A DNA stretch of 53,017 nucleotides from Peptococcaceae bacterium (GCA_009783315.1 WRHI01000006.1:1-53017); one strand, 5' to 3'; shown: positions 30,901 through 40,009, counted from the stretch's first letter. Translations and numbers: made by a program. The notes: generated from the sequence alone by a model not told the origin.

Positions 30901-33900
30901 GGACAGAATGACCAGATCCACATAAAACCCTTTAACTTTCCAATACTCGTGGATGCGCAGCATCTGCTCAAGCATGACCAGATCGCGGTTCTCTCCTATC
31001 TGCAAAATCACAATACTCAAATCCCCGGAAATCCCCACACTCCAAAGCAAGGACTGTCCATTCTTGTTTTGGCTCAACTCATCCCGCCGCTGTAGCGGAT
31101 CGGCATAGACCAACTGGGCCGCCAAACGGGCATAAAGAGTCGCATCCGCGAAACTAAGCCCCATATTGCTCAGCTCCATCAGCGATTGAGACCAGGAAAG
31201 CTCCTTGACGGTATCCAACATACCGCTGCGTTTGTATTTTTCCGCCAGAAGGAAACAATCCTCTTTGCAGGAAGCCACCCCGCTCAAATAGCAGATCTTG
31301 GCGGTTTGACCCGGCATAAGCCGCACCCGGGCCCGCAAGCTCATGATCGGATCAAGAATCGATCCTGTGGTGTTCGACAGGGGAATGTTAACGCCCAAGG
31401 CGTAAGGATCGGCCAGAGTGCCGTTACGCCCGATGAACTTGGCCCGGTCGGTTTCATACTGGAGGTCGCCGGTCAGTTCAGTGTCGCTGATCAGCGAATG
31501 CCAGCCAAACACCTGTTTATCTTCGCTGTCCCGGGACCGCCGGTAAGCGTAGATACAGTTGTTCTCAAAGCCTGTTTTAATAAAAAGGTTGCTGAAAGCC
31601 GGATGGGCCAGATCCGCCTCAAAAGTGTTCAGCACCAACTCAAAATAGCTGGTCGTTTCCACATCACGGTAATACTTGCTGTGATTGGTCAAGGTCAGAG
31701 TTCTCAGCTCCACCGGATCGTCCGGGGTAACCCAGATTTCTGTGCTCGTGGCAATGTTGCCATCCCGGCGCTGAAAACGCACAGAATTGGGAAAACAGAA
31801 CACCCTATACTCATCACCCCGGCTATGGCAGGGTTTGTAGGTCGCCGACCAGAATTCTCCGGAATTCAAATTATGCACGTAGATGTAATTGCCGTAAGTA
31901 TCAAGAACCGGATCCTGGCGCCAGCGCGAGAAAGCCATATTATGCAGCTTGCTGTAGCCGCTGCCGCTGGGTGTCAGCATAACGGAATACTCCCGGTTCG
32001 ATATAAAGTGAGGCTGGGGTAGCCGCATCTGAACCTCCGTATAAACCACAGGTTTCTCCCCGCTGGCGTTGGTTCGGGCGGCAACCTTTTTCTCTCTGAC
32101 TTCCTCAATAATTGGACTGAAACTGTAGTCCTGGGTCGGCAACTGTTCCTGCAGCAGCAGTTCAATGCTTTTGATCATGGGCTCTCGGTGGAACCGTTCC
32201 TGCAAAATGTTGTTATTCAGCGCGTTAACCAAGGCTCCCAGGCTCATTCCCTGATGGTGGGCCATATAGCTCTTGACAACGCTGTTTCTGTGGTTATGCC
32301 GCACCCGCCCGGGGGTATAGTCGGCCGCCTCATACAATCCGTAAGGGCCCTCAAACCCCTCGTCCTGCATGGCTCGGAGGTTCTCGATGCAGGCGGGACG
32401 ATCCACCGTCAGTCCCATAAAAGTGGCGTAAGGCGTTATCACCAAATCTCGAGGCAGACCCCGTTTCAGACCAATACCGGGTACGCCGAACGCTTTGTAC
32501 TGATAATTGTTCTGTACATCAAAAGCGTAAAAACCCGATTCGGAAATACCCCAAGGCACTCCGCTCTTGCGGGCGTAGTTCTGCTGGATTTTCAGCATGG
32601 AACGATATGACTCGTCCAACAGTGTTCCCTTGAAGTTTTTCATGATTATGAGAGGCATAAGGAACTCAAAAGCCGTGCCGCTCCAAGAGAGCAGACACTG
32701 TTGCCCATCGATGCGGGTCAGAGGCCGGGCCAGCTTGAACCAATGACTCTCCTCGACGTCCCCTTTAGCGATGGCGATGAAACTGGAAAGCCTTGCTTCC
32801 GAAGCCAATAAATCGTAATAGGATTTGTCCAATTTTTGTTCCGAGACATTGTACCCAATGGTAAAAATATTGCGCTGTTCTTCCAAAAGCGGCTTGAAAT
32901 CCATTTCGTCAACAATGCCCTTTGTATGCCGTCGCATAGCGTAACTGACAAATTCAGCGTTGACAATGTTACGCAGCACCTTTTTGAGACACTTTTTCAG
33001 CGCCAGATCCCTATCGGAGACATCTATCTGAGTGCGACCCAAATCTTCATCTTCCGTCTTTTCCGACTTCGTCAGCTGTTGCAGGCACTGAAAATAATGG
33101 ATGCGCATAGCGGCTAGCGGCATCCCTTCCGGAATTGCCCAACCCCGCGCGGCGGCGGCGTCAAGAAATTCCGCCGGAAAGAACCGGGCAATTTCTTTCC
33201 GCAGCGCCTTGATCATCATCAGCAAGGCTGTCAAGGAATCAAAACTCAAAGCGGCGCTTTTCTCGTCGGCTCCCAAAGGGCTGGATGACTTGGGCCTGAC
33301 AGCCTTAAACCGATCCTGCCACACAGCCAGCATCTCGTCAAGCTCTCTGACAGCCACATAGCCCCGTTTCGCGCACAACTCCGAAAGCTCTGCCAGCTCC
33401 TGTTGATAACTCCCTTCTAAATGGGAATCTGTGCAGGCGTCCCGGAGGCCTTCCAGCACTGTCGGCGCAATCAACGGATAGGCGCTGTAAACATGCTCGA
33501 AACCATTAGTTAACGTCAGCAAATACCCGGCGAGATTACCGCTGTCCACCGTAGAAATATAGACGGGATAAAGGGGTTGCAGGGTGTCCGTGCGATACCA
33601 GTTATAGAAATGGCCGTTCCATTTATCCAGCTTGTCCAGGGTTTTCAGGGTCAGGCGCGTGCGCCGCAGCAGGCCGGAAAGCGTCAGATAGCCCAGATAA
33701 TAAGCTTCCAGGTTCGCCAGCATTGCTAAGCCGATGTTGGTAGGCGACGTGCGATGGGCCACCCCTCTGTAAGGTTCCAGCTGAACGTTGTCGGGAGGCA
33801 AATAATTGTTGATTTTATTGACAAACACCAGGAAGAAACCCCAGATTTTCCAAGCGTGCCACCGCAGATACAGATGATCTTCTTTGCCGGGGGCCTCTTG

Positions 33901-36894
33901 GCTGGGATTGCGATAAGGCTTCGCCGTGACATAAACCACCCATGGACCCAACAGCCAAAGGGCCGCCAACACCACAGAAACAACCGGAGAAGTCCCAAAA
34001 CCCCACAGGCAAACCGCCAGCCCCAAGATCACACCACCGGCCATACCGCGGTAACTGGCGCCCAGCGTGTTTTTCAGCTGCCGATCCACTTTGGCGGCCG
34101 ATTCCCACTCCAACAATTTCCGGCGGGTCCATTGCCGGTATAGACTACGCACAATAGCGTCTACTTGGGTCAACGCGCGATGAGAGAGCACCATAACCTC
34201 AAAGCCGACCTGTCGCAGCTGAGTAAGGCAATCTTTCCCGCCGTATCGGGTGAACAGACTCCTCTCCTGCAGCCGGAACACAACACTCAACAACAGCGGA
34301 AAGATCAGGCAAAGGCCGATCAGGCCGAAACAAAGCCACTGAGCACGGGGAAACAGCAGCCCCAAGGTCAGCAGCGTCAGCTGAGCCGGCGCCTCCAAGC
34401 TGCGCCGGAGATTGTCGAAGATTTTCCACTTCGAGATAGCGCTCAGGTGTTTCGCAAAAAAGAACCGGGCTATCTGCCAATCGCCGCGGATCCAACGATG
34501 CAGTCTTTTGGCGTAAGACAGATAACTCTTGGGATATCCGTCAATCAACTCAATGTCAGTAGCCAGACCGGTTTTGACATACAGGCTCTCTATGAGATCA
34601 TGACTGAGAATCAAATTGTCTGGAAAAGCCTTTTGGGTCAGAGTGTGAAAAACCTCCAGATCATAAATTCCCTTACCTGTAAAAATTCCGTCGCCAAAGA
34701 GATCCTGATACACATCGGAAATCGCGCACGTATAAGGATCAATCCCGGCGTTGCCGGAAAACAAATGAGCGAAAGGCGTCTCAAAAGCGCTCTCCACCGA
34801 TATTCCCACCCGGGGCTGCAATAACCCGAAACCGGAAACAACCTTGGTTCGCTCCGGATCCAAATGGGCTTCCTGCAGCGGATGGGCCAGAGCGCCGATC
34901 AGCTTGATAGCTGTCCGTCCCGGCAGGATGGTATCGGCGTCAAGAGAGATAACATAGCGCACGCCTTGCAGCAAGGTAAAATCCCCTGCCCGCAGAAAAC
35001 TCGGCGGCGCTTCGCCCAGCAAAACCCGGTTCAACTCGATCAGTTTGCCCCGCTTGCGTTCCCAGCCCATCCAGACTTTTTCTCGTTCGTTGTAAGTGCG
35101 ATCGCGGTGAAAGAAGAAGAACTGAGACGTGGAGTATTTTCGGTTAAGCTCGTGAGCTTTGGTAACGCCGTAGTCGATGAGCTTGTTTTCTGCCGGCGTA
35201 ATTCGGGCAACAGAATCCTCAAAATCCCCAATCAACGCGAAAAACAGCTGAGGATCCTTGTTGCGTAGATAATGTTTTTCCAGCTGACTGAAAAACGCTT
35301 TAATCTGCTGGCGGCTGTTATAAATAACCGGAATCACCACCAGGGTCTTGCTCTCCGGTGGAATCCCTTTGCCAAAATCCATCTTAGGTAAGAAACTGGG
35401 GGTGGTAAAGCGGCACACGAGAGTGTTGGCTCCAAAAACCACAATCCCCAGCACCACCACGCAGATCGCCAGCCAGCCGGCGATGGAGGCGCCCAGAGGC
35501 CAGACGTCGGTTGCGGCGCCGGCCATCGGCCCCACCACAGACCACAGGCCCCCAAACCCGCTCACCACCCCATGGAGCAAAACCGTTATGAGCAGCGTAC
35601 ATACGCTGATAAACCCCAAATAAGAAGCCGTGTTATGCCGGCGCACAAAAAGTCCCGGCCAAATGCGCCAGCGTTTCCCTTTCGGGCAATAATCAAGGAG
35701 CGCCACCTCCAGGAGCTGCCTGCCGTGTCCCAAAAGATAATACCCGATATGGCGCTGAGGGTTCTCCGGCTTGGTCGCCGCCAGTTCTTTGACCAGCTGC
35801 GCTACCCGCAGTTCCGACAGATTGTAACGTTCGGCCAGGGACTCAACCTCATGCCTGTATTTATCCCGGGACTCAAAATCCATTAGTTCATAGGTTCCGC
35901 TGGGATCATCTCGCAGAACCCGTTGTACCAGACTGACGGTCTCAAAGAAATACGACCAATCCATGGCGCCGATTTTTTTGATGCTGGACAACAGATTGCC
36001 CATACTGAGACCACTCAGGGAAAGAAAATACTGCTCTTTTTCACGGATCGCTTCCAGCGTCTGTTTGCGCCGCCCCGCTTCTTTATCCAGCCAATTCAGC
36101 AGCAGCTTGGCATCGGGGCCTACTTCCCGCAGCAGAAACCCCACCCGATCCAAAAACACCGTCGAATGTTCCTTGGGGGCGGACTTCGGGGCGTACCGGG
36201 CGGCAACCGCCGGATTTTCCATAGAAGGAATCTTGGCCGCCGCCTTCGCCGGCTGTTTCAGCACATCATTCGCATCATCCACGTTGACCAGCCCACGGCC
36301 CAACCGCGTATATTCCGCGGCGGATCCGTGGAGAACGCTGTCCAGCCATTTTTCCGCCAACTGACGTTCCTGTTGAATATACAGAATCTGTTCGATGTGT
36401 TTACAGATGCGTTCCAGAATGACGATTTTCAAGATCAGCGGAATCGCCCAAATCTCCGCGGAAACCAACGGGTTTTCTTTCTGGTAGATATCAACAAACT
36501 CTTTCAGGGTCTCGATATCAATATGACCGTCGGTCATCTCCATAAAGTTCTCAATCAGCACATAAATACGCGGATAACCTTTCAGATGGCTGCCTTTTAA
36601 GTACAAAAGCCGTGATTCGTAGGTCGTGGTCAGGGATTTTTGCAGATCACCCATCAGTTCCTGAATCAGATAATAATTATCAAGATACCACTCCGCGGCG
36701 GGTATCAGATCGTCTGTTTGATAATAATACTCATTGATCGCTGTGTAGGATTTTTCGATAAAGGTGCTCTTGTTTTGGACGTGGGCCCGCAGGCTTTGGC
36801 CATGAGACTCCGTGCCGACATAATGATGAAGCCTGGCCATTTCACCTGCCGAAAGCAAGAGGTCGGCGGATGAGTTTATCTTATCTAGCGCCAT
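27943..36894 (-). CDS. Giant cyclic beta-1,2-glucan synthase-like protein (GT84 + GH94)
   Basis: 2983 residues. In order: helical N-terminal region (1-400); two hydrophobic segments (about 415-500); GT84 glycosyltransferase domain (about 520-835) with SLDADTILPGRT near 650 and RLHRWIRGDWQ; hydrophobic segments near 835-870 and 970-1010; a glycoamylase-like domain (about 1330-1580; WGISESGFYAFDVQNNYQYKAFG, SYMAHHQGMSLGAL); then GH94-type phosphorylase domains, with the general-acid Asp in GTGDWNDGLS near 2625. Family members (NdvB/Cgs) polymerise UDP-glucose to beta-1,2-glucan, set chain length and cyclise it at the membrane. Start at 36894 from GGAG 6 bases upstream; a frame 20 codons longer has none. 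Oddities: a Gly/His-rich insert at about 2110 (30525-30575) and a charged Glu/Lys/Arg insert just before the C-terminus (about 28030-28180). Product linkage is inferred from family. Confidence 0.95.
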   Translation of the reverse strand: MALDKINSSADLLLSAGEMARLHHYVGTESHGQSLRAHVQNKSTFIEKSYTAINEYYYQTDDLIPAAEWYLDNYYLIQELMGDLQKSLTTTYESRLLYLKGSHLKGYPRIYVLIENFMEMTDGHIDIETLKEFVDIYQKENPLVSAEIWAIPLILKIVILERICKHIEQILYIQQERQLAEKWLDSVLHGSAAEYTRLGRGLVNVDDANDVLKQPAKAAAKIPSMENPAVAARYAPKSAPKEHSTVFLDRVGFLLREVGPDAKLLLNWLDKEAGRRKQTLEAIREKEQYFLSLSGLSMGNLLSSIKKIGAMDWSYFFETVSLVQRVLRDDPSGTYELMDFESRDKYRHEVESLAERYNLSELRVAQLVKELAATKPENPQRHIGYYLLGHGRQLLEVALLDYCPKGKRWRIWPGLFVRRHNTASYLGFISVCTLLITVLLHGVVSGFGGLWSVVGPMAGAATDVWPLGASIAGWLAICVVVLGIVVFGANTLVCRFTTPSFLPKMDFGKGIPPESKTLVVIPVIYNSRQQIKAFFSQLEKHYLRNKDPQLFFALIGDFEDSVARITPAENKLIDYGVTKAHELNRKYSTSQFFFFHRDRTYNEREKVWMGWERKRGKLIELNRVLLGEAPPSFLRAGDFTLLQGVRYVISLDADTILPGRTAIKLIGALAHPLQEAHLDPERTKVVSGFGLLQPRVGISVESAFETPFAHLFSGNAGIDPYTCAISDVYQDLFGDGIFTGKGIYDLEVFHTLTQKAFPDNLILSHDLIESLYVKTGLATDIELIDGYPKSYLSYAKRLHRWIRGDWQIARFFFAKHLSAISKWKIFDNLRRSLEAPAQLTLLTLGLLFPRAQWLCFGLIGLCLIFPLLLSVVFRLQERSLFTRYGGKDCLTQLRQVGFEVMVLSHRALTQVDAIVRSLYRQWTRRKLLEWESAAKVDRQLKNTLGASYRGMAGGVILGLAVCLWGFGTSPVVSVVLAALWLLGPWVVYVTAKPYRNPSQEAPGKEDHLYLRWHAWKIWGFFLVFVNKINNYLPPDNVQLEPYRGVAHRTSPTNIGLAMLANLEAYYLGYLTLSGLLRRTRLTLKTLDKLDKWNGHFYNWYRTDTLQPLYPVYISTVDSGNLAGYLLTLTNGFEHVYSAYPLIAPTVLEGLRDACTDSHLEGSYQQELAELSELCAKRGYVAVRELDEMLAVWQDRFKAVRPKSSSPLGADEKSAALSFDSLTALLMMIKALRKEIARFFPAEFLDAAAARGWAIPEGMPLAAMRIHYFQCLQQLTKSEKTEDEDLGRTQIDVSDRDLALKKCLKKVLRNIVNAEFVSYAMRRHTKGIVDEMDFKPLLEEQRNIFTIGYNVSEQKLDKSYYDLLASEARLSSFIAIAKGDVEESHWFKLARPLTRIDGQQCLLSWSGTAFEFLMPLIIMKNFKGTLLDESYRSMLKIQQNYARKSGVPWGISESGFYAFDVQNNYQYKAFGVPGIGLKRGLPRDLVITPYATFMGLTVDRPACIENLRAMQDEGFEGPYGLYEAADYTPGRVRHNHRNSVVKSYMAHHQGMSLGALVNALNNNILQERFHREPMIKSIELLLQEQLPTQDYSFSPIIEEVREKKVAARTNASGEKPVVYTEVQMRLPQPHFISNREYSVMLTPSGSGYSKLHNMAFSRWRQDPVLDTYGNYIYVHNLNSGEFWSATYKPCHSRGDEYRVFCFPNSVRFQRRDGNIATSTEIWVTPDDPVELRTLTLTNHSKYYRDVETTSYFELVLNTFEADLAHPAFSNLFIKTGFENNCIYAYRRSRDSEDKQVFGWHSLISDTELTGDLQYETDRAKFIGRNGTLADPYALGVNIPLSNTTGSILDPIMSLRARVRLMPGQTAKICYLSGVASCKEDCFLLAEKYKRSGMLDTVKELSWSQSLMELSNMGLSFADATLYARLAAQLVYADPLQRRDELSQNKNGQSLLWSVGISGDLSIVILQIGENRDLVMLEQMLRIHEYWKVKGFYVDLVILSDEESGYRQNFLAAIQERIDFSHARKLVNRPGGVFLLQKDQLAQDLLTLLFAVARMIFASEEGSLRNQINKMVRKSNEVLSSSKNPAKVSGKLLGISALPLMNVGYGGHSFVGHGQGHGHSQGHGQVDQARRRGEDRNTGFEPRISNMGGEKLFDNGYGGFSADGRSYLIDLPPGRTTPLPWSNIIANKNFGFLISESGGGYTWSQNSREYKLSPWYNDALLDTSGEALFLQDLDTRDFWSPTPQPAGTPEHYNVSHSHGATVFEHVFHGVWQETAYFVDKELPIKYIALRLKNLTAEPRRLAAYYYIEWVLGVDRAQSAPYLVVEEMEGSVLARSVYQDEFAGRTAFLTGYGGTLRLVSRSRRDFLGVNGSLGAPKGLMDGVMGEQGNDCGVVTLECVVEPGAEHTLVFALGDCASMAEAKEMVGGIGSAEPHAKALNAGKKFWSHMLNTLQVETPDKGFDIMFNSWLLYQTLCCRIWSRAAYYQCGGAFGFRDQLQDSMAFSVVEPRITREQILIHAARQFPEGDAQHWWHSETGKGIRTKFSDDRLWLPYVVADYIEHTRDWSVLAEQVGFLAGDLLTEEEDERYFVPEVSPLRTSVYDHCLRAIDISMELGPHGLPLIGTGDWNDGLSAVGRLGTGESVWMAWFFISILRSFAPICRRMDDDERAERYLEHAEEVLKNVEKNAWDGSWYRRAYFDDGTPLGSATAQECQIDSISQSWAVITGGGSATRAQDAMVALENYLWDKEASLLKLLTPPFDMGEPHPGYIRGYLPGVRENGGQYTHAAIWAVSAYCHMGDGDRAWTLLRDLIPIFHARTDQEARTYKVEPYVVSADVYSEGQHLGRGGWSWYTGASGWMYQVMLEGILGFHLRGDELEIRPCLPREWPDFNLRFRFRTSDYIIYCDNKAREKWELGNEKRDEANRRWEAGCEKEDEGETAGREEAVSWGQGSGRDDHVQVRLDGANCSFPVKLVDDGKTHVVEVMLN
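30520..30575. repeat. 12-bp degenerate repeat encoding a Gly/His/Gln insert
   Basis: Units like ATGACC[AC]TGGCCCTGACC on the plus strand encode GHGQGHGHSQGHGQ in a linker of the glucan synthase. Confidence 0.7.
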
Positions 36895-36960
36895 AGTCAA
36901 CTCCAGTTTATAAATGACTTTCTTATACATTATGTCCAAAATCTCGGCTGTCATTCGTGG

Positions 36961-37192
36961 GTTACAGGTCAGACCCCAGACGGAGGGGCGGGAGGAGGCG
37001 GTGGGGTACAGGGCGGAGCCGTTCTTCGTGGCGGCGCGGTTCTAAGACCTCTATGCAGAAAGCGCAAAATAAGACAGCCTTGCGCTTTTTTTCTGCTCCA
37101 AGGTCTAAGAACCGCTACCGCCACTCCCGAAAAGGCTCCGCCCTGTACCCCACCGCCCCCTCCCGCCCCCCGTCTGGGGTCTGACCTGTAAC
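36961..37192. repeat. Large foldback element, family 1, copy 1 (232 bp)
   Basis: Terminal arms 36961-37020 and 37134-37192 are near-perfect reverse complements starting GTTACAGGTCAGACCCCAG. The inside is also self-complementary down to a loop AATAAGACAGCC flanked by AGCGCAA/TTGCGCT, so the whole element folds into one hairpin of about 110 bp. The loop and inner stem are shared with 49283-49560. It lies just upstream of the glucan synthase start; the remaining bases to 37264 show no gene. Confidence 0.9.
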
Positions 37193-37264
37193 GGGGGGAG
37201 TCGGAACACGGGATTGGGGCTGGAAATTATTATGTAAGGGGTTCTTGGGTTGGTAAGGGGTTTT

Positions 37265-37822
37265 TCATTTCGCAACCTCCTCTTCAATTTGCGTGATACA
37301 ACTCTCTGCCCATTCTATCGTCGCTTTGGCCTCTCTGATACTTAAATCAAGAGTCATGGCCCAGTATTTGCTTCTCTCCCGCCCGTTGTTGATCAGGGAT
37401 GAATAGGACTCAATGCTTTTCTGATTCTTGGCGCAGTTTGCCTCAATTATATTCTCGCATTGATTTTTACACGCCTTCAGCAGAGCCAGGGTTGCTTCCG
37501 GAGCATCGGCCCCGAAAAACACTCGCATCAGCATGGAAAAGTGAGGGTTCTCATACTCAAGTCTCCCTTCGCCCAGCCATCTTGCCAGTTCCCTCCTTCC
37601 GTCGCCGGTAATTGAATACAACCGCTTGTTAGGGCGGCCGTCTTGAATAATGCTGCGGGAAGAAACCAAGCCCTGTTCTTCCATCCGTTTCAGTTCTCTG
37701 TAAATCTGGCTGCTTTGCGCATGCCAGAAGTTGTTAAGGGAATCCTCAAACATTCTTGTTAAGTCATAACCCGTGCTGTCGTTATATGACAACAGCCCTA
37801 AAAGTCCAAATGGCAAAGACAC
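37265..37822 (-). CDS. PadR-family transcriptional regulator
   Basis: About 185 residues. The N-terminal winged helix is typical PadR (LGLLSYNDSTGYDLTRMF, then WHAQSSQIYRELKRMEEQGLV, then RPNKRLYSITGDGRRELARWL), followed by the helical C-terminal dimer domain (about 95-185). PadR proteins repress small regulons, often for multidrug or phenolic stress. I take the GTG at 37822 (encoding VSLPFGLLG, the usual PadR N-terminus) with GAGGTGG upstream; a GTG at 37831 is in frame but overlaps that SD. A 12-bp-arm palindrome at 37837-37862 covers its own -10 region. No target gene is adjacent. Confidence 0.9.
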   Translation of the reverse strand: MSLPFGLLGLLSYNDSTGYDLTRMFEDSLNNFWHAQSSQIYRELKRMEEQGLVSSRSIIQDGRPNKRLYSITGDGRRELARWLGEGRLEYENPHFSMLMRVFFGADAPEATLALLKACKNQCENIIEANCAKNQKSIESYSSLINNGRERSKYWAMTLDLSIREAKATIEWAESCITQIEEEVAK

Positions 37823-37836
37823 ACATACCACCTCGT

Positions 37837-37862
37837 TTTATATTATACCTGTATAATATAAA
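37837..37862. promoter_or_regulatory. Palindromic operator at the PadR promoter
   Basis: TTTATATTATAC-CT-GTATAATATAAA, perfect 12-bp arms, contains TATAAT on the minus strand and lies 15 bp upstream of the chosen start. Likely autoregulatory site. Confidence 0.75.
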
Positions 37863-37910
37863 GCAGAGCGGTATGTGTCAATATGTTGGTCGCCGTAATT
37901 CAACAGAAAG

Positions 37911-38663
37911 CTAATTTAACGCAATAATTATACTCCCATTTTCTTCATTGATACTCGTATACCCCTGTTCATCAATGTTAATGGGTTCATTCGAACCAAT
38001 GTAAGCTACAAATCCGTCATGACCTGGAGGAGTAGCAAATCTGATACAAAAGTTAGACTCTAAATTGCCTGGAATAGTTTTAAGTTTATGGACTATTCCG
38101 AAAGAGTACATTCTGAATAACTCCTGGCTTGATTCTGCACCATAAAACGTGATTGCGACACGATTTTCTCCTAATCCATCATCTTCAATCAATCGCTCTC
38201 CATAATGCACCTTTTCATCTTTATCCATCTTTCTTACTGCATAAGCACAGACTCTATCACCTCCAATGTCAGCATAGTCAATAACCAACGAGGATTCACC
38301 TGAACCGTCATAAACGATTTTTATTTGCCTTATACCGGAGCCGTAGGGGTCGTTCTCCAATTTTTCGAACCCCTTAACAAGGTCTTCTGCTACTCTGAAA
38401 ACCTCTTCATCCTCAAACTCTATGGTACCTTGTGTAATTTTTCTAAGCAGTTGTGCGTATCTATTTGCATCCACCATTTTACCTTCAGAGATTTGTGTAA
38501 ACAACCGAATATAATCTTCTATAAAGTCAACCTCTATATCCAACCCTTCTTGTTCTCCCACTCTTGCATGTAGTTGCGTATAAATCTCTTCGATTTCTGT
38601 AAAATCCACTTTCGCGACTCCCCTTGTATATATGCTTACGAAGAAGAACACAGCAAATAACAA
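37911..38663 (-). CDS. Membrane-anchored protein of unknown function, frame broken at a 7-A run
   Basis: About 250 codons from a TTG at 38663, but that start cuts through a signal-anchor. Upstream the same frame continues as IFLIISGAILVLLFAVFFF to a stop (TAA) without a start codon. Just before lies ATG followed by a run of seven A (plus-strand T-run 38698-38704): with eight A the protein would begin MKKKIFLIISGAIL from ATG 38707, or six codons earlier from 38725. So the gene is either a frameshift pseudogene, a sequencing error, or expressed by slippage at the A-run. The outer part is acidic and unrecognised (EEIYTQLHARVGEQEGLDIEV, later DDGLGENRVAITFYGAESSQELF). Base composition is clearly AT-richer than the neighbours. 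Confidence 0.65.
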   Translation of the reverse strand: MLFAVFFFVSIYTRGVAKVDFTEIEEIYTQLHARVGEQEGLDIEVDFIEDYIRLFTQISEGKMVDANRYAQLLRKITQGTIEFEDEEVFRVAEDLVKGFEKLENDPYGSGIRQIKIVYDGSGESSLVIDYADIGGDRVCAYAVRKMDKDEKVHYGERLIEDDGLGENRVAITFYGAESSQELFRMYSFGIVHKLKTIPGNLESNFCIRFATPPGHDGFVAYIGSNEPINIDEQGYTSINEENGSIIIALN

Positions 38664-38909
38664 AACGAGTATGGCACCGCTGATAATAAGAAAAATCTTT
38701 TTTTCATAAGCTTAGGATCTCCCATAATTATTTTTTCTCTAACTGAAACATTCAATTCTAAAGTGATGCTTTTTTATTGGCTATCCACTTCCAAAGCCAA
38801 CTTCAGCATTACGGTGGAATTACATTGTATCAAACCATCATATGCATCGGCCAACTTAGTCAAATGGATAGCCAAATGTATTATCCCATGTTCGGTGCTT
38901 CTACATGGA

Positions 38910-39320
38910 TCAATTACCCCAAGCAGTAATATTCGGACGCAGAGTACCATCTATCCATGGTGCTGCATTGTTTCCGGGACAAACTTGATTAACATCATTC
39001 CCCGTACCTATATCAATATTTTTATGCGTACTAATAGGAGCCATATTAGTTCCAGAACTTATCATTTTCAAGTCATATTCATAGCATAACCATTTGGCAA
39101 GTGCTTCTGCCGCATTTTTCTGAGCTTGGTTTAATGTGTTACTCGATTGAAAATTTCCCAATATTACGACACCAATATCATCATTATAACCATAAGTGTG
39201 CGATCCTTTGTACTTCATTTCCCTTCCTTCCCATATATTTCCAGATGGGTCAATGACGAAATGATATGCGATATCTGACACGAAATCTCGTCTATGCTGT
39301 TGATCACCTTTTTCCCTCAC
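38910..39320 (-). pseudogene. N-terminally truncated N-acetylmuramoyl-L-alanine amidase (PGRP/Amidase_2 fold)
   Basis: 136 codons from a GTG that overlaps the TetR stop (GTGA). The C-terminal three quarters of an Amidase_2/PGRP domain are clear: DIAYHFVIDPSGNIWEGRE, GSHTYGYNDDIGVVILGNFQ, then THKNIDIG and CPGNNAAPW. The first strand with the zinc-binding His (HHT motif) is missing, and the sequence upstream belongs to TetR, so the gene was probably cut by the same event that brought TetR next to it. Without that ligand cell-wall cleavage is doubtful. AT-rich like the neighbouring gene; together 37.9-39.3 kb looks transferred. Confidence 0.7.
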
Positions 39321-39910
39321 TGTCCGCTACCAAAATACCTGTCCAACAAAAAATCAATATATTCCTCATAAGACCCGGACGCAAGAAACTCATCTTTAAT
39401 ATCATCATACAGCAAAGGCCGGGCCAGAATCGGAAAAGCCATCGCCCCCAGGAGTTGCATACTCATCATTCTCTGCACACTCGGATCGGTAATCCCAGTC
39501 AACTCTCTCATAATATCCATCACCCGGTTGATGCCCATGTGCTGCAAAAAACTCGCGAAATCATACGGCGTGGCAAACCCAAAAGTATCTTGGGTGATCA
39601 CGCGGTGAACAAGATCGGGATATTTTCGCAACCCTATGGCGTAGCGCATAAGAAAGATCTTCAACCGTTCCCTTGCCGAAAGGTTCTCATCTGTCAAAAC
39701 ATTGAAAGATTTTTGCAGAATCGCAACAAGGGTTTTCAGCGTCTCATTGAGCAAATTTTCTTTCGACCCATAATAATAATTAATCAAAGCAATATTAACA
39801 TCGGCCATAGCGGCGATTTTGCGCACAGTGATCCCGTCGAAACCCTCTTTGCTGATCAGCTCCATTGCCGCGTCCAGGATCTTCTCCCTGGTCGAACTCT
39901 CGTTATCCAT
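39317..39910 (-). CDS. TetR-family transcriptional regulator
   Basis: 197 residues. N-terminal TetR helix-turn-helix (STREKILDAAMELISKEGFDGITVRKIAAMADVNIALINYYYGSKENLL), then an all-helical ligand-binding/dimer domain (about 60-197). TetR proteins repress until a small ligand binds; ligand unknown. Its stop overlaps the start of the truncated amidase frame. Possible extended -10 promoter at 40001-40009 (minus). No divergent partner gene, since foldback repeats occupy the upstream side. Confidence 0.92.
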   Translation of the reverse strand: MDNESSTREKILDAAMELISKEGFDGITVRKIAAMADVNIALINYYYGSKENLLNETLKTLVAILQKSFNVLTDENLSARERLKIFLMRYAIGLRKYPDLVHRVITQDTFGFATPYDFASFLQHMGINRVMDIMRELTGITDPSVQRMMSMQLLGAMAFPILARPLLYDDIKDEFLASGSYEEYIDFLLDRYFGSGQ

Positions 39911-40000
39911 ATGGTCTTTGCGAACCCCTTCCCCCTAGTCCTCAGTCAAGCCAAAATCACTTAGTGGAGTACCAGTCCCAAATCAAGCTGCTTTTTATAT

Positions 40001-40009
40001 AGTATACCA
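40001..40009 (-). promoter_or_regulatory. Extended -10 candidate for tetR
   Basis: Minus strand TGG-TATACT (plus AGTATACCA 40001-40009), about 90 bp before the tetR start; no convincing -35. Confidence 0.35.

Noticed and set aside
31186-32022. Plus-strand frames opposite the glucan synthase (278 codons and others)
   Set aside because: Shadows; the minus-strand protein has continuous family motifs throughout.
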